From: SIG435 sp045530725
GTDB taxonomy: Bacteria > Bacillota > Clostridia > UMGS1810
DNA length: 62,439 nucleotides
Direction of reading: 5' to 3'
Assembly (NCBI GenBank): GCA_045530725.1
Contig: JAZSCT010000007.1
Location: 1-62,439 of the forward strand
The notes beneath the pieces are model-generated. The model was not told where the DNA came from, searched no databases, and saw nothing but the letters and a program-made list of their open reading frames with translations. The position numbers and the translations under genes are program-made. Positions 9,483-17,835 of the stretch are shown piece by piece; within the stretch, counting starts at the first letter, position 1; each line of letters begins with the position of its first letter.

Positions 9483-9755
9483 ATGAATACCTTTAAGCTG
9501 AATATATCATCATATGACGGTACTTTGTTTGAGGAAGAAGTGACAATGCTTATCCTTAGAGGTGCATCGGGTGATCTTGCCATTATGGCAGGGCATATCC
9601 CATTTGCCACATCAGTTGTATCGGGCGAAATTCGTATCAGAACAGACGAAAATACTGAACTTAAGGCGAAATCCGAGGGCGGGCTCCTTACAGTAGATAA
9701 GGATAAGACCACGTTTTTGTCAGGTAGTTTTAAGTGGGTTGAGTACAAAAAATAA
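9483..9755 (+). CDS. atpC: F-type ATP synthase subunit epsilon, short form without the C-terminal helices
   Basis: The 90-residue product has the N-terminal beta-sandwich that binds gamma and the c-ring (ISSYDGTLFEEEVTMLILRGASGDLAIMAGHIPF). It ends at KWVEYKK where typical 130-140 residue epsilon subunits continue into two alpha helices that inhibit ATP hydrolysis. A terminator hairpin starts 19 bases after the stop, so the short form is the real gene end and not a frameshift within a longer frame. Short epsilons exist in some other anaerobes. Confidence 0.93.
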   Translation: MNTFKLNISSYDGTLFEEEVTMLILRGASGDLAIMAGHIPFATSVVSGEIRIRTDENTELKAKSEGGLLTVDKDKTTFLSGSFKWVEYKK

Positions 9756-9773
9756 ATTATTCTTTTTGAGTAC

Positions 9774-9815
9774 AAAAATCTCCTGTGACATATAGTCACA
9801 GGAGATTTTTCTTTT
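9774..9815. terminator. rho-independent terminator of the ATP synthase operon
   Basis: Perfect 16-bp arms (AAAAATCTCCTGTGAC and complement) around an ATAT-type loop, with T-rich tail. It lies between atpC and the convergent glycoside hydrolase remnant and could act in both directions. Confidence 0.9.
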
Positions 9816-10242
9816 AATACTCAGCAATTATTACCTTATGACAATGAAGTTTATCTACTTTGAATGTGATATATCCTGTATGGATATCATAAGGTATTTC
9901 TTCTTTTGTCATTGCAGGATATCTTGTGGCATTTTTGTCATATGGAGTGTTTCTGTGACTGCAGTAGTGCCCGTATGTTCTGGAAAAGTATGGCGGAACA
10001 CATTCTGCAATAACTTTTGCATTAATATTTTTTACGATATTTCCGGGGTTATATATAAGAAACGGAGTATTCGGTATGTTTTCCGAAGGATTTGCCATGA
10101 GTATGTAATCTCTGTCAAATTTCGGCTCTGATACAAACTTAAGTCCCGTAACAAGGCTGTAACTTGAAATAATCACCTTTTTACCTGATTTAATATAGTC
10201 CTTAAGTGCAGATACTTCTTCACTATAATGATAAAACTAAAG
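9814..10242 (-). pseudogene. 3' remnant of a glycoside-hydrolase-like gene
   Basis: The reading frame is open from a stop at about 10,243 to 9,814 with no plausible start site, so only the last 140 residues of a longer protein remain. The stretch EEVSALKDYIKSGKKVIISS resembles the class I glutamine amidotransferase-like trimerisation domain found after GH42-type catalytic domains, and PPYFSRTYGHYCSHRNTPY resembles a motif near the C-terminus of hypothetical hydrolases of that group. The catalytic part is missing. The parent family is a tentative call; that the gene is truncated is clear. Confidence 0.45.
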
Positions 10243-10429
10243 AAGGATCTGAAATACATCAAATTATTGATGGAACAAATCATTGGATTGGTGAAAACTT
10301 TGAAAGGAAAGTTATAATGGGGTGCTTCCCCGTTTTGACAAGTTCTTTCATAAGTTATAGAATTTTATTGCATTTATACTTATTTAGTATTAAAATATAT
10401 ATAATAATTATACATATGGGGAGGATATT

Positions 10430-11311
10430 ATGAATAAGGAAATCTCTTCTGAAGCAATGAAAATTATATCAAAGATGCAACAGAATGAACTTACAGAAAG
10501 TTTCATATACCGTGAGATTGCAAAATTTGCAAAAGGCGAAGAAAACAAGCAGACTCTTCTGAGACTTTCTCAGGAAGAAAAAGCCCATTATGAAATATGG
10601 AAAAAATATACTAAAAAAGAACTTAAACCCGAAAAGGGAAAGATCCTTAAATTTAAACTGATTGCAAGAATCCTCGGGTTCACCTTTGCAGTAAAACTTA
10701 TGGAAAACGGCGAAGAACTTGCACAGGACGAATACGATATTATCGCACAGGAAGTCGAAGAGAGTATAAATATTCGTCAGCAGGAAGAAGAACACGAAAA
10801 AGCACTTCTTGATATGCTCGATGAAGAAAGACTTCAGTATGTGGGTAGTATGGTTCTTGGTATGAATGATGCACTTGTTGAACTTACAGGCTCTCTTGCG
10901 GGATTTACATTTGCAATGCAAAATACCCGACTTGTGGCTCTGTCAGGGCTTATAATGGGGATATCTGCCACATTCTCCATGGCATCAAGTGAATTTCTTG
11001 CGGCAAGAAACGAAGGAAGAACAGATGCACTTAAATCCTGCTCATATACAGGCATTGCGTATCTTATTACGGTAGCACTTCTTATTGCACCTTATCTTAT
11101 ATTCGGTGACAGTCGATGCTATGTGGCTCTTGCATCTATGATAGCGGTTGTTATTCTTATTATTGCAGGGTTTACTTATTATATATCGGTAGCAAAGGGC
11201 AAAAGATTCAGACCAAGATTTCTTGAAATGTCATCAATAAGTGTTTCGGTTGCGGTGCTTTCATTTGTTGTTGGCATAGTTGCAAAGAAATTTCTTGGTG
11301 TAGATTTATAA
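10430..11311 (+). CDS. ferritin-like domain fused to a VIT1/CCC1 iron/manganese transporter domain (MbfA-like)
   Basis: Residues 1-140 form a rubrerythrin/ferritin-like four-helix domain with the iron ligand pattern E in LTESFIYREIAK, EE..H in SQEEKAHYEIW, and EE..H in QQEEEHEKALLDML. Residues 145-293 form the five-helix VIT1/CCC1 domain with GMNDALVELTGSLAGFTFA and GLIMGISATFSMASSEFLAARNE. The fusion resembles membrane-bound ferritin A, which exports iron across the cytoplasmic membrane in other bacteria. It is probably an iron or manganese detoxification exporter. It has its own GGGGAGG site and is followed at 21 bases by the LOG-family gene. Confidence 0.85.
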   Translation: MNKEISSEAMKIISKMQQNELTESFIYREIAKFAKGEENKQTLLRLSQEEKAHYEIWKKYTKKELKPEKGKILKFKLIARILGFTFAVKLMENGEELAQDEYDIIAQEVEESINIRQQEEEHEKALLDMLDEERLQYVGSMVLGMNDALVELTGSLAGFTFAMQNTRLVALSGLIMGISATFSMASSEFLAARNEGRTDALKSCSYTGIAYLITVALLIAPYLIFGDSRCYVALASMIAVVILIIAGFTYYISVAKGKRFRPRFLEMSSISVSVAVLSFVVGIVAKKFLGVDL

Positions 11312-11332
11312 TAGGAAAAAGGAGATATTTTT

Positions 11333-11884
11333 ATGGCAAAAAGATATTATGCATGTGTATATGGCGGCGCTTCTGACAGAATTGCCGAAAAGTATATCAA
11401 AGATATAGAAAAGTTAGGAAATATAATTGCAGAAAAAGACTTTTCACTTGTATATGGTGCAGGTGCATCGGGATGTATGGGAGCAGTTGCGAGAGGGGTA
11501 ACAGAAAAAGATGGCTACGTGATGGGCATTTCTCCGAATTTTATAAGTGAATTTGAGGCAATTTATGACTGTGACAATACAGTTATGGTAGAAACCATGA
11601 GTGAGAGAAAAATGCTTATGGAAAAGCACGCTGATGTGTATTTCATAGCACCTGGTGGCGTGGGTACAATGGATGAATTTTTTCAGGTGCTTACCTTAAA
11701 GTATCTTAAAAGAATCTCCGAGCCTATTGTATTACTTAATATTGACGGATTTTATGACAGCCTGATTTTATTTATAAATGACCTTGTAAAAAAAGGTGCA
11801 GTCATAGAAGATATTCACAAACTCTATGATGTGGTTGACAGAATCGACGAAGATACACTTAATAAATACTTTGTCAAAAAGTAA
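11333..11884 (+). CDS. LOG-family (TIGR00730) nucleotide 5'-monophosphate phosphoribohydrolase-like protein
   Basis: A 183-residue Rossmann-fold protein with the family signature PGGVGTMDEFFQ and the MSERKMLM segment, which contribute the catalytic Arg and Glu. LOG proteins hydrolyse cytokinin-type or other nucleoside monophosphates to the base and ribose-5-phosphate; the bacterial role is uncertain and old annotations call them lysine decarboxylases wrongly. It follows the ferritin/VIT1 gene on the same strand with a good AAAGGAG site. Confidence 0.88.
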   Translation: MAKRYYACVYGGASDRIAEKYIKDIEKLGNIIAEKDFSLVYGAGASGCMGAVARGVTEKDGYVMGISPNFISEFEAIYDCDNTVMVETMSERKMLMEKHADVYFIAPGGVGTMDEFFQVLTLKYLKRISEPIVLLNIDGFYDSLILFINDLVKKGAVIEDIHKLYDVVDRIDEDTLNKYFVKK

Positions 11885-11901
11885 ATATAAGGAGCAAGAA
11901 A

Positions 11902-12208
11902 ATGAAAAAGTTTTTCTGTTTGATTATGACAATTTCTCTTATCGATTCGTCTTTTGGTAGGTAAGATCAAAATGCAGGTACAGGGTGATGCAAGTGTGAA
12001 CCATAGAAAGGTAGTATTTTCAGAAGTTCCGTTGGTCAAGGAATGGACAGAGGTAGTGATACCTTTCGGTGCAACATCAGTATCTACAATGGTTGGTATG
12101 AGATGCTCATTGGGAGTACAGAAATTTGAACTGAAAGATTTTCAGATTGTAAACTTCGCTACATCAAAGGCTCTTGCAGATTTCCCTGCAAGTGTAAAAG
12201 CCAAATAA
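11902..12208 (+). pseudogene. broken secreted-protein gene: signal peptide joined to a distant C-terminal module
   Basis: A ribosome site (AAGGAGC) and ATG begin a normal signal peptide (MKKFFCLIMTISLI), but the frame ends at a stop after about 20 residues. In another frame the sequence resumes as a beta-rich C-terminal module (KEWTEVVIPFGATSVST, then GVQKFELKDFQIVNF, ALADFPASVKAK). The module resembles the C-terminus of the intact stalk-domain protein at 54,396-55,382 (QTIEIAQFKVLNFKELP and the DILPDNVTA ending). I read this as a paralogue that lost its middle. The terminator after it is intact. Confidence 0.65.
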
Positions 12209-12213
12209 TCTAT

Positions 12214-12253
12214 AAACGGGACTGTAAAAATGATTTTTACAGTCCCGTTTTGT
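12214..12253. terminator. rho-independent terminator
   Basis: Perfect 17-bp arms (AAACGGGACTGTAAAAA and complement) with a 3-base loop and T tract, between the broken secreted-protein gene and the convergent TetR gene; suitable for both. Confidence 0.88.
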
Positions 12254-12254
12254 A

Positions 12255-12824
12255 TTATATTTCCAGTTGCTCAGTGATAGATTTTTTGATCATATTTATA
12301 GATTCTGCGTCGTTTTCAATTTCCCCTTTATTTATCATCATAATTGCACCATATGTAATGGCTCTTACAGAAAATATGAGATCTTTTTTCTTTTTTTCAT
12401 CATATCCTTTTCCATCACAGTAGTTATTGATAAGATTATGTGTTACCTGAGAAAGTTCAACTATTTCATTTGCTCTTTTGCCGAATGTTTCGTCTGTATT
12501 GATCATCAGTACAGAACGGAATTTGGGATTTGCAAGCCAGAACTTAATATAGGATATACATATTTCCGTTATCTGTTTTTTCGGATCCTTGTCTATAATG
12601 GAAAGTACCTGTGTTGTAAAAAGATTCCATTGTGTAAAAATGTATTTCGCAATCTCAAATATAAATTCATCTTTATTTTTAAAATGCTTGTAGGGGGCGG
12701 CACATGAGACAGAACAGGCAGAAGCCACACGCCTTAATGAAAACCCCTGTGTTCCGTAATTTTCAAGTTCTGTAATGCCCTGTTGTATAAGTTTTTCCTT
12801 TACAGTATCTTTGATAGTGTCCAT
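12255..12824 (-). CDS. TetR-family transcriptional regulator
   Basis: A 189-residue protein with an N-terminal TetR helix-turn-helix (LENYGTQGFSLRRVASACSV, then SCAAPYKHFKNKDEFIFEI) and a helical ligand-binding C-terminal domain. The chosen ATG has an AAAAGGAG site just upstream; the frame is open further 5' but that part is the intergenic promoter region. It is transcribed away from the aromatic operon, and an inverted repeat lies just downstream of the operon's promoter. I infer that it regulates the operon, itself, or both; the ligand is unknown. Confidence 0.85.
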   Translation of the reverse strand: MDTIKDTVKEKLIQQGITELENYGTQGFSLRRVASACSVSCAAPYKHFKNKDEFIFEIAKYIFTQWNLFTTQVLSIIDKDPKKQITEICISYIKFWLANPKFRSVLMINTDETFGKRANEIVELSQVTHNLINNYCDGKGYDEKKKKDLIFSVRAITYGAIMMINKGEIENDAESINMIKKSITEQLEI

Positions 12825-12870
12825 ATTGTACTCCTTTTTTGTATTATTTACGAAAATAGTGGTGTAACTC

Positions 12871-12898
12871 TTGACATTTTCAAAAAAAATAGTATAAT
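12871..12898 (+). promoter_or_regulatory. strong sigma-A-type promoter of the aromatic operon
   Basis: A perfect TTGACA (12,871-12,876), a 16-bp spacer and a perfect TATAAT (12,893-12,898) stand about 50 bases upstream of the pheA start. Transcription would begin near 12,905, just before the inverted repeat at 12,916-12,930. Confidence 0.82.
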
Positions 12899-12915
12899 GA
12901 TATATAATGTGGTAA

Positions 12916-12930
12916 GTTAACATTGTTAAC
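12916..12930. promoter_or_regulatory. candidate operator: perfect GTTAACA-T-TGTTAAC inverted repeat
   Basis: Seven-base arms with a single-base centre lie between the predicted transcription start and the pheA ribosome site (AGGAGG). A protein bound here would block the polymerase soon after initiation. The divergent TetR gene is the obvious candidate regulator. The arms are A/T-rich and shorter than some TetR operators, so the link is inferred. Confidence 0.55.
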
Positions 12931-12949
12931 CTTATAGGAGGATTATAAC

Positions 12950-14032
12950 ATGAACAAACTGGAAATTGCAAGAGAAATTATAAATAAAGTTGACAAAGAG
13001 ATGGCAGAACTCTTCGAAGAACGTATGAGAGCCGCACAGATGGTGGCTGAATATAAGAAAGAAAGAGGACTTCCCATATATGATGAAAAAAGGGAAGAAC
13101 AGGTCATTGAAAAGAATTCTCAGTACATAGCAAATGATGAAATCAGATCCTACTATAATAACTTTATAAGATATACAATGAAGCAATCGAGAAAGTATCA
13201 GCATTTCCTTATGTCAGGGACCACAGTTGCATATGCGGGCATTGAAGGTGCATTTGCACATATTGCCGCAAAAAAAATAGTTCCTGACGGAAGTTTCATA
13301 TCATATCCCGATTTTTTGAGTGCATATGAAGCGGTAGTTAAAGGCGACTGTGATTTGTGTGTGCTTCCTATAGAAAACAGTTATGCAGGAGAAGTGGGAC
13401 AGGTAATAGATATTGCTTTTTCAGGAAATCTTCACATCAACGGCATATACGAACAATCCATTGTTCAGAACCTACTTGGTATAGATGGAGCAAATCCTTC
13501 ACAGATAGAAAAAGTAATAAGTCATCCTCAGGCTTTGATGCAATGTGCAGATTATATCAAAAAGCACGGACTTGAAACAGAAGAAGCCACAAACACAGCC
13601 ATTGCCGCAAAGATGGTAAAGGAACTTAACAACCCGAAGGTTGCCGCAATAGCAAGTGATGAAACTGCAGAAAATTACGGACTAAATATCCTTGAGACAA
13701 ACATCAATACTGTCAACAATAACACAACAAGATTTGCTCTTTTCTCAAGGGTAATGCTTACCGAAAACGCAAACAGCAATATTATTCTTTTTACAGTCAA
13801 GAATGAATCTGGAAGCCTTTCAAAAGCGGTAAATATCATTTCAAGATACGGCTACAATATGACAACACTTCGTTCAAGACCTATAAAAGGTCTTATGTGG
13901 GAATATTATTTCTTCGTGGAGATTGAAGGGGACATCACTTGCCGAAACGGTCAGATGATGCTTAATGAACTTGGTGAACTTTGCGACAAGATCAAAGTCC
14001 TTGGCTCATACAATCAGGCAAAAGGAGAATAG
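12950..14032 (+). CDS. pheA: bifunctional chorismate mutase / prephenate dehydratase (P-protein)
   Basis: Converts chorismate to prephenate and then phenylpyruvate. Residues 1-85 are an AroQ-type helical chorismate mutase (EIINKVDKEMAELFEERM, YKKERGLPIYDEKREEQV). Residues 90-275 are the dehydratase, with PIENSYAGEV, SHPQALMQC and the catalytic NTTRFALFSR. Residues 280-360 are an ACT domain (GSLSKAVNIISRYGYNMTTL, then RSRP in the place of the ESRP allosteric motif), which senses phenylalanine in other P-proteins. It is the first gene of the aromatic operon and follows the promoter and candidate operator. Confidence 0.95.
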   Translation: MNKLEIAREIINKVDKEMAELFEERMRAAQMVAEYKKERGLPIYDEKREEQVIEKNSQYIANDEIRSYYNNFIRYTMKQSRKYQHFLMSGTTVAYAGIEGAFAHIAAKKIVPDGSFISYPDFLSAYEAVVKGDCDLCVLPIENSYAGEVGQVIDIAFSGNLHINGIYEQSIVQNLLGIDGANPSQIEKVISHPQALMQCADYIKKHGLETEEATNTAIAAKMVKELNNPKVAAIASDETAENYGLNILETNINTVNNNTTRFALFSRVMLTENANSNIILFTVKNESGSLSKAVNIISRYGYNMTTLRSRPIKGLMWEYYFFVEIEGDITCRNGQMMLNELGELCDKIKVLGSYNQAKGE

Positions 14033-14034
14033 AA

Positions 14035-15042
14035 ATGGAAATTAAGATGAATCTTGGGGAAAATTCATATCCCATTATCATAGAGAACAAAGGATTAAAT
14101 GAAGTGGAAAAATATTTTAATCTTCAGAGAAAAGTCCTTATCATAACCGATGAGAATGTTCCTGTTTCATATTCCTGTACCATTAAGGATAAATGCAGCG
14201 AGGGTTACATTGTCACACTTCCTGCAGGCGAGGGCACAAAAAGTTTCACCCATCTTCAGATGCTTTTGAAAGTTATGACAGAGAAGGGTTTCTCAAGAAA
14301 AGATGCTGTTGTAAGTGTAGGTGGCGGAGTGATAGGGGACCTTGGAGGATTCACCGCATCCTGCTATATGAGAGGTGTGGATTTCTACAATGTGCCTACT
14401 ACAACACTTTCGCAGATTGATTCATCCATCGGCGGCAAGTGTGCCATGAATTTTGAAGGAATCAAAAATATAATAGGTGCATTTTATCAGCCCAAGGGGG
14501 TGCTTGTAGATACAGAACTTCTTAAATCCCTTGATGAAAGACAGATAAATTCAGGTCTTATTGAGGCGGCGAAAATGGCTGCCACATTTGATGAAGAATT
14601 ATTCAGCCTTTTTGAAGATAAGAATATTTATGACAATCTTGAAAAAATCATCATCCGTTCACTTGAACTTAAAAAAGATGTGGTGGAGAAGGATGAAAAG
14701 GAAACAGGGTTAAGAAAAGTTCTCAATTTCGGACATACCATTGGTCACGGAATAGAAGCATATTTTGAAGGAAGATATACTCACGGCGAATGTGTAGGCT
14801 CAGGTATGCTTTATATGAGTTCTGACAAGGCAAAGGAAAGAATCACAAGTGTGCTAAAAAAACTCAATGCACCTGTAATCTCTGATTTTGACACAAATAC
14901 AGTATCGAAACTTGTATCTCTTGACAAAAAATCCATCGGAAATGGTGTAAGTTGTGTATGGGTTGAAAAAATCGGAGAGTTTGAGTTTAAGAACTTTTCA
15001 TCAGAGGAAATAAAAAAAATTTTAGAGGACGGTGTAATATGA
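14035..15042 (+). CDS. aroB: 3-dehydroquinate synthase
   Basis: Second step of the shikimate pathway: DAHP to 3-dehydroquinate, using NAD and a divalent metal. The 335-residue protein has the NAD motif GGGVIGDLGGF, the TTTLSQIDSSIGGK active-site segment and metal ligands in LNFGHTIGHGIEA and THGECVG. The ATG at 14,035 was chosen because it follows AAAGGAG at normal distance and matches the family N-terminus; the open frame further upstream lies in pheA. The stop overlaps the aroC start. Confidence 0.95.
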   Translation: MEIKMNLGENSYPIIIENKGLNEVEKYFNLQRKVLIITDENVPVSYSCTIKDKCSEGYIVTLPAGEGTKSFTHLQMLLKVMTEKGFSRKDAVVSVGGGVIGDLGGFTASCYMRGVDFYNVPTTTLSQIDSSIGGKCAMNFEGIKNIIGAFYQPKGVLVDTELLKSLDERQINSGLIEAAKMAATFDEELFSLFEDKNIYDNLEKIIIRSLELKKDVVEKDEKETGLRKVLNFGHTIGHGIEAYFEGRYTHGECVGSGMLYMSSDKAKERITSVLKKLNAPVISDFDTNTVSKLVSLDKKSIGNGVSCVWVEKIGEFEFKNFSSEEIKKILEDGVI

Positions 15043-16127
15043 AAAATACATTCGGACAGAGTCTTTTCGTCACACTATTCGGTGAAAGTCACGGAGAAGC
15101 AACAGGTGTTGTGATAGACGGACTTACCCCGGGAATAAAGGTAGATGAAGAAAGGATAAAGCACTTCCTTTCCTTAAGAAGACCTTCGGGAAACATATCT
15201 ACCAAAAGGGTAGAGCCTGATAACTTCAGAATTGTATCAGGTGTGTTTGAAGGATTATCCACAGGCACTCCTCTTACTATCATTATAGAAAATACTTCCA
15301 CTAAAAGCCGTGATTATGAAAAGACAAGATATCTTATGAGACCCTCTCATGCAGATTATACTGCAGAATGCAAGTATCACGGATTTCAGGATTATCGTGG
15401 CGGCGGACACTTCAGCGGAAGGATTACCGCTCCATTGGTTGCCGCAGGTGCAATCATCATTGATGCACTTAAAGATAAGGGCATACATATTGCTACTCAT
15501 ATCAAAGAAATTGGCGGTATATGTGACAGAGGATTTGAAGACTATGTATCTGATGCAGAGTTTCTTAATAATTCAGAATTCCCTGTACTGGACTTAGACA
15601 AGATGTCACAAATGAGAAAGGTAATTTCCGATGTGGCAGAACAGGGTGACAGTATAGGAGGAATCCTCAATACTGTTGTATATAATATGCCAAAGGGCGT
15701 GGGAGAGCCATGGTTTGACAGTATAGAAAGTATGCTTTCTCATATGCTCTTTTCTATCCCTGCTGTAAAGGGTGTTGAGTTTGGAGAAGGGTTCAATTTC
15801 AAAAACCTTACAGGCAAAGATGCCAATGATCCTTTCAGAGTACAAAATGGTGAAATTGTTACATCGAAGAATTCAAACGGCGGTATAAACGGCGGTATAA
15901 GTAACGGAATGCCAATAGATTTCTGCACAGTAATCAAGCCCACACCATCAATATACAAAGAACAGGATACTGTGGATATCAGTACAAATTCAAACGAAAA
16001 ACTTCAGATAGAAGGCCGTCACGATCCTGCGATTGTTCACAGGGCTGCAATCGTCCAGACATCAGTTACTGCCATTGCAATATGTGATATGCTTCTGTCG
16101 AGATTTGGTACTGACTGGCTTAAATAA
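15039..16127 (+). CDS. aroC: chorismate synthase
   Basis: Converts EPSP to chorismate with reduced FMN. The 362-residue protein opens with FGQSLFVTLFGESHG, the family signature, and contains RPSHADYT, FRGGGHFSGR-type RGGGHFSGRITAPLVAAGA, and the C-terminal GRHDPAIVHRA. The gene overlaps aroB by ATGA, so translation is probably coupled. Confidence 0.96.
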   Translation: MKNTFGQSLFVTLFGESHGEATGVVIDGLTPGIKVDEERIKHFLSLRRPSGNISTKRVEPDNFRIVSGVFEGLSTGTPLTIIIENTSTKSRDYEKTRYLMRPSHADYTAECKYHGFQDYRGGGHFSGRITAPLVAAGAIIIDALKDKGIHIATHIKEIGGICDRGFEDYVSDAEFLNNSEFPVLDLDKMSQMRKVISDVAEQGDSIGGILNTVVYNMPKGVGEPWFDSIESMLSHMLFSIPAVKGVEFGEGFNFKNLTGKDANDPFRVQNGEIVTSKNSNGGINGGISNGMPIDFCTVIKPTPSIYKEQDTVDISTNSNEKLQIEGRHDPAIVHRAAIVQTSVTAIAICDMLLSRFGTDWLK

Positions 16128-16147
16128 AATATTTCGAGGTGACATAT

Positions 16148-17377
16148 ATGAAGTACGGATGCATCGGTGAGCATTTGTCACACAGTTTTTCAAAGGAAAT
16201 TCACAATGAATTATGTGATTATGAATATGAGATAAAGGAAATACCAAAAGATGAACTTAAATCATTTATGGAAAAGAAAGAATTTGATGCCATAAATGTG
16301 ACCATACCTTATAAGGAACTTGTAATTCCGCATCTTTATTACATAAGTGATGAAGCAAAGATGATAGGCGCGGTAAATACCATCGTAAATAAAGGTGGCA
16401 GACTCTACGGATACAATACGGATTTTCTCGGTATGAGGTCACTTATACTGAAGAATGAAATGGACCTGAACGGGAAAAAAGTCCTTATCCTTGGTACAGG
16501 CGGCACATCAAAGACTGCCCACGCTGTATCTGAGAGCCTTGGTGCAAGAGAGATTATCACAGTTTCCAGAAAAGAATCTGATATGGCTATAGATTATGAT
16601 GAGATGTATAAGTGTCACAAAGATGCTGAATATATCATAAATACCACACCCGTCGGGATGTATCCTGATATATATCATACACCTGTTGATCTTAAAGAAT
16701 TTAACTCACTTAAAGGTGTGGTGGATGCAATATACAATCCATTGTCATCTTCACTTGTATCAGAAGCGAAAAGAATGGGTGTCAAAGCATGCGGCGGTTT
16801 GTATATGCTTGTAAAACAGGCGGCATATGCTGCGGAGAAGTTTATAGATACTGTCATTTCGGAAGAGAAAAGTGACAAGGTCTATGAGAAGATTTTTTCA
16901 CAGAAACAAAATATCGTACTTATCGGCATGCCGTCCTCAGGTAAGACTACAATAGGAGAGAAATTATCTGAAATACTTAACAGAAAAGTTGTAGATACTG
17001 ACGAACTTATTGTACAAAAAGAAAATATGGAAATCACAGAGATTTTTTCAAAGTACGGAGAAGAGTATTTCAGAAACTGTGAAAAAGAAGTAATCGCAGA
17101 TATTTCAAGTAAGTCAGGTCTTATAATTTCCACAGGTGGCGGATGTATTCTCAATGAAGAAAACATCAGAAATCTTAAGATGAATGGCAGGGTGTATTTC
17201 ATAGACAGAAGTCTTGAAAACCTTACTGCAACTAAATCCAGACCCCTTTCTTCAGATGTGGAAGCACTTAAGAAAAGATATGAAGAAAGATACGATATAT
17301 ATATGAAATCCTGCGACAAAAGAATAGAAAACAACGCCTCTTTGGAAGATGCGATTGAAAAAATAATGGAGAATTAA
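16148..17377 (+). CDS. aroE-aroK: shikimate dehydrogenase fused to shikimate kinase
   Basis: One chain of 409 residues carries two pathway steps. Residues 1-245 are shikimate dehydrogenase: substrate loop SHSFSKEIHN, catalytic K56 in NVTIPYKE, NTDFLG, Rossmann GTGGTSKTA and the VDAIYNPL segment. Residues 255-409 are shikimate kinase: P-loop GMPSSGKT at about 260-267, the DTD motif for shikimate (KVVDTDELI), the FRNCEKEVI region and GGGCIL. The ATG at 16,148 lies 7 bases after GAGGTG; an in-frame GTG at 16,139 overlaps that site and is less likely. It lies between aroC and aroQ. Confidence 0.94.
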   Translation: MKYGCIGEHLSHSFSKEIHNELCDYEYEIKEIPKDELKSFMEKKEFDAINVTIPYKELVIPHLYYISDEAKMIGAVNTIVNKGGRLYGYNTDFLGMRSLILKNEMDLNGKKVLILGTGGTSKTAHAVSESLGAREIITVSRKESDMAIDYDEMYKCHKDAEYIINTTPVGMYPDIYHTPVDLKEFNSLKGVVDAIYNPLSSSLVSEAKRMGVKACGGLYMLVKQAAYAAEKFIDTVISEEKSDKVYEKIFSQKQNIVLIGMPSSGKTTIGEKLSEILNRKVVDTDELIVQKENMEITEIFSKYGEEYFRNCEKEVIADISSKSGLIISTGGGCILNEENIRNLKMNGRVYFIDRSLENLTATKSRPLSSDVEALKKRYEERYDIYMKSCDKRIENNASLEDAIEKIMEN

Positions 17378-17381
17378 AACT

Positions 17382-17819
17382 ATGAAAATACTTGTAATAA
17401 ACGGACCAAATATAAATATGCTTGGCATAAGAGAGCCTGATATATACGGCAAAGGCACATACAGAGATCTTATTACCACGATCAGCAATCATTGTGAAAA
17501 GAAAGATATATACCTTGAATGTTTTCAGTCAAATCACGAAGGGGATATAGTAGATAAGATTCAGGCGGCATACCTTAAGTTTGACGGGATTGTGATCAAT
17601 CCTGCTGCATACACCCACACAAGTGTTGCAATTCTTGATGCACTTAAATCTGTAGGTATCCCCACGGTAGAGGTACATATTTCCAAGGTGAATGAAAGGG
17701 AAGACTTCAGACAGATAAGTTATGTATCATATTATGCATCAAAAGTGATAAAAGGTCTTGGCTTTGACGGATATCTTAAGGCTATTGATTTTCTTGAAGA
17801 AACATACTATAATCGTTGA
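17382..17819 (+). CDS. aroQ: type II 3-dehydroquinate dehydratase
   Basis: Dehydrates 3-dehydroquinate to 3-dehydroshikimate. The 145-residue protein starts MKILVINGPNINMLGIREPDIYG, whose NGPN.N..G.R.P..YG pattern contains the catalytic Tyr and Arg, and later shows ECFQSNHEGDIVDKIQ, INPAAYTHTSVAI and the HISKVNEREDFR segment with the active-site His and Arg. Full length for a type II enzyme. Confidence 0.95.
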   Translation: MKILVINGPNINMLGIREPDIYGKGTYRDLITTISNHCEKKDIYLECFQSNHEGDIVDKIQAAYLKFDGIVINPAAYTHTSVAILDALKSVGIPTVEVHISKVNEREDFRQISYVSYYASKVIKGLGFDGYLKAIDFLEETYYNR

Positions 17820-17835
17820 AAGGATATGAAGTAAA

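Noticed and set aside
10206..10433. Open frame of 75 codons upstream of the ferritin/VIT1 gene
   Set aside because: It overlaps the hydrolase remnant and the promoter region of the next gene, has no ribosome site, and its second half is low-complexity hydrophobic sequence from an AT-rich promoter. No family was recognised.
12824..12971. Longer N-terminus for the TetR gene
   Set aside because: The extra codons cover the divergent promoter and operator, while the ATG at 12,824 has a good ribosome site and fits the family length.
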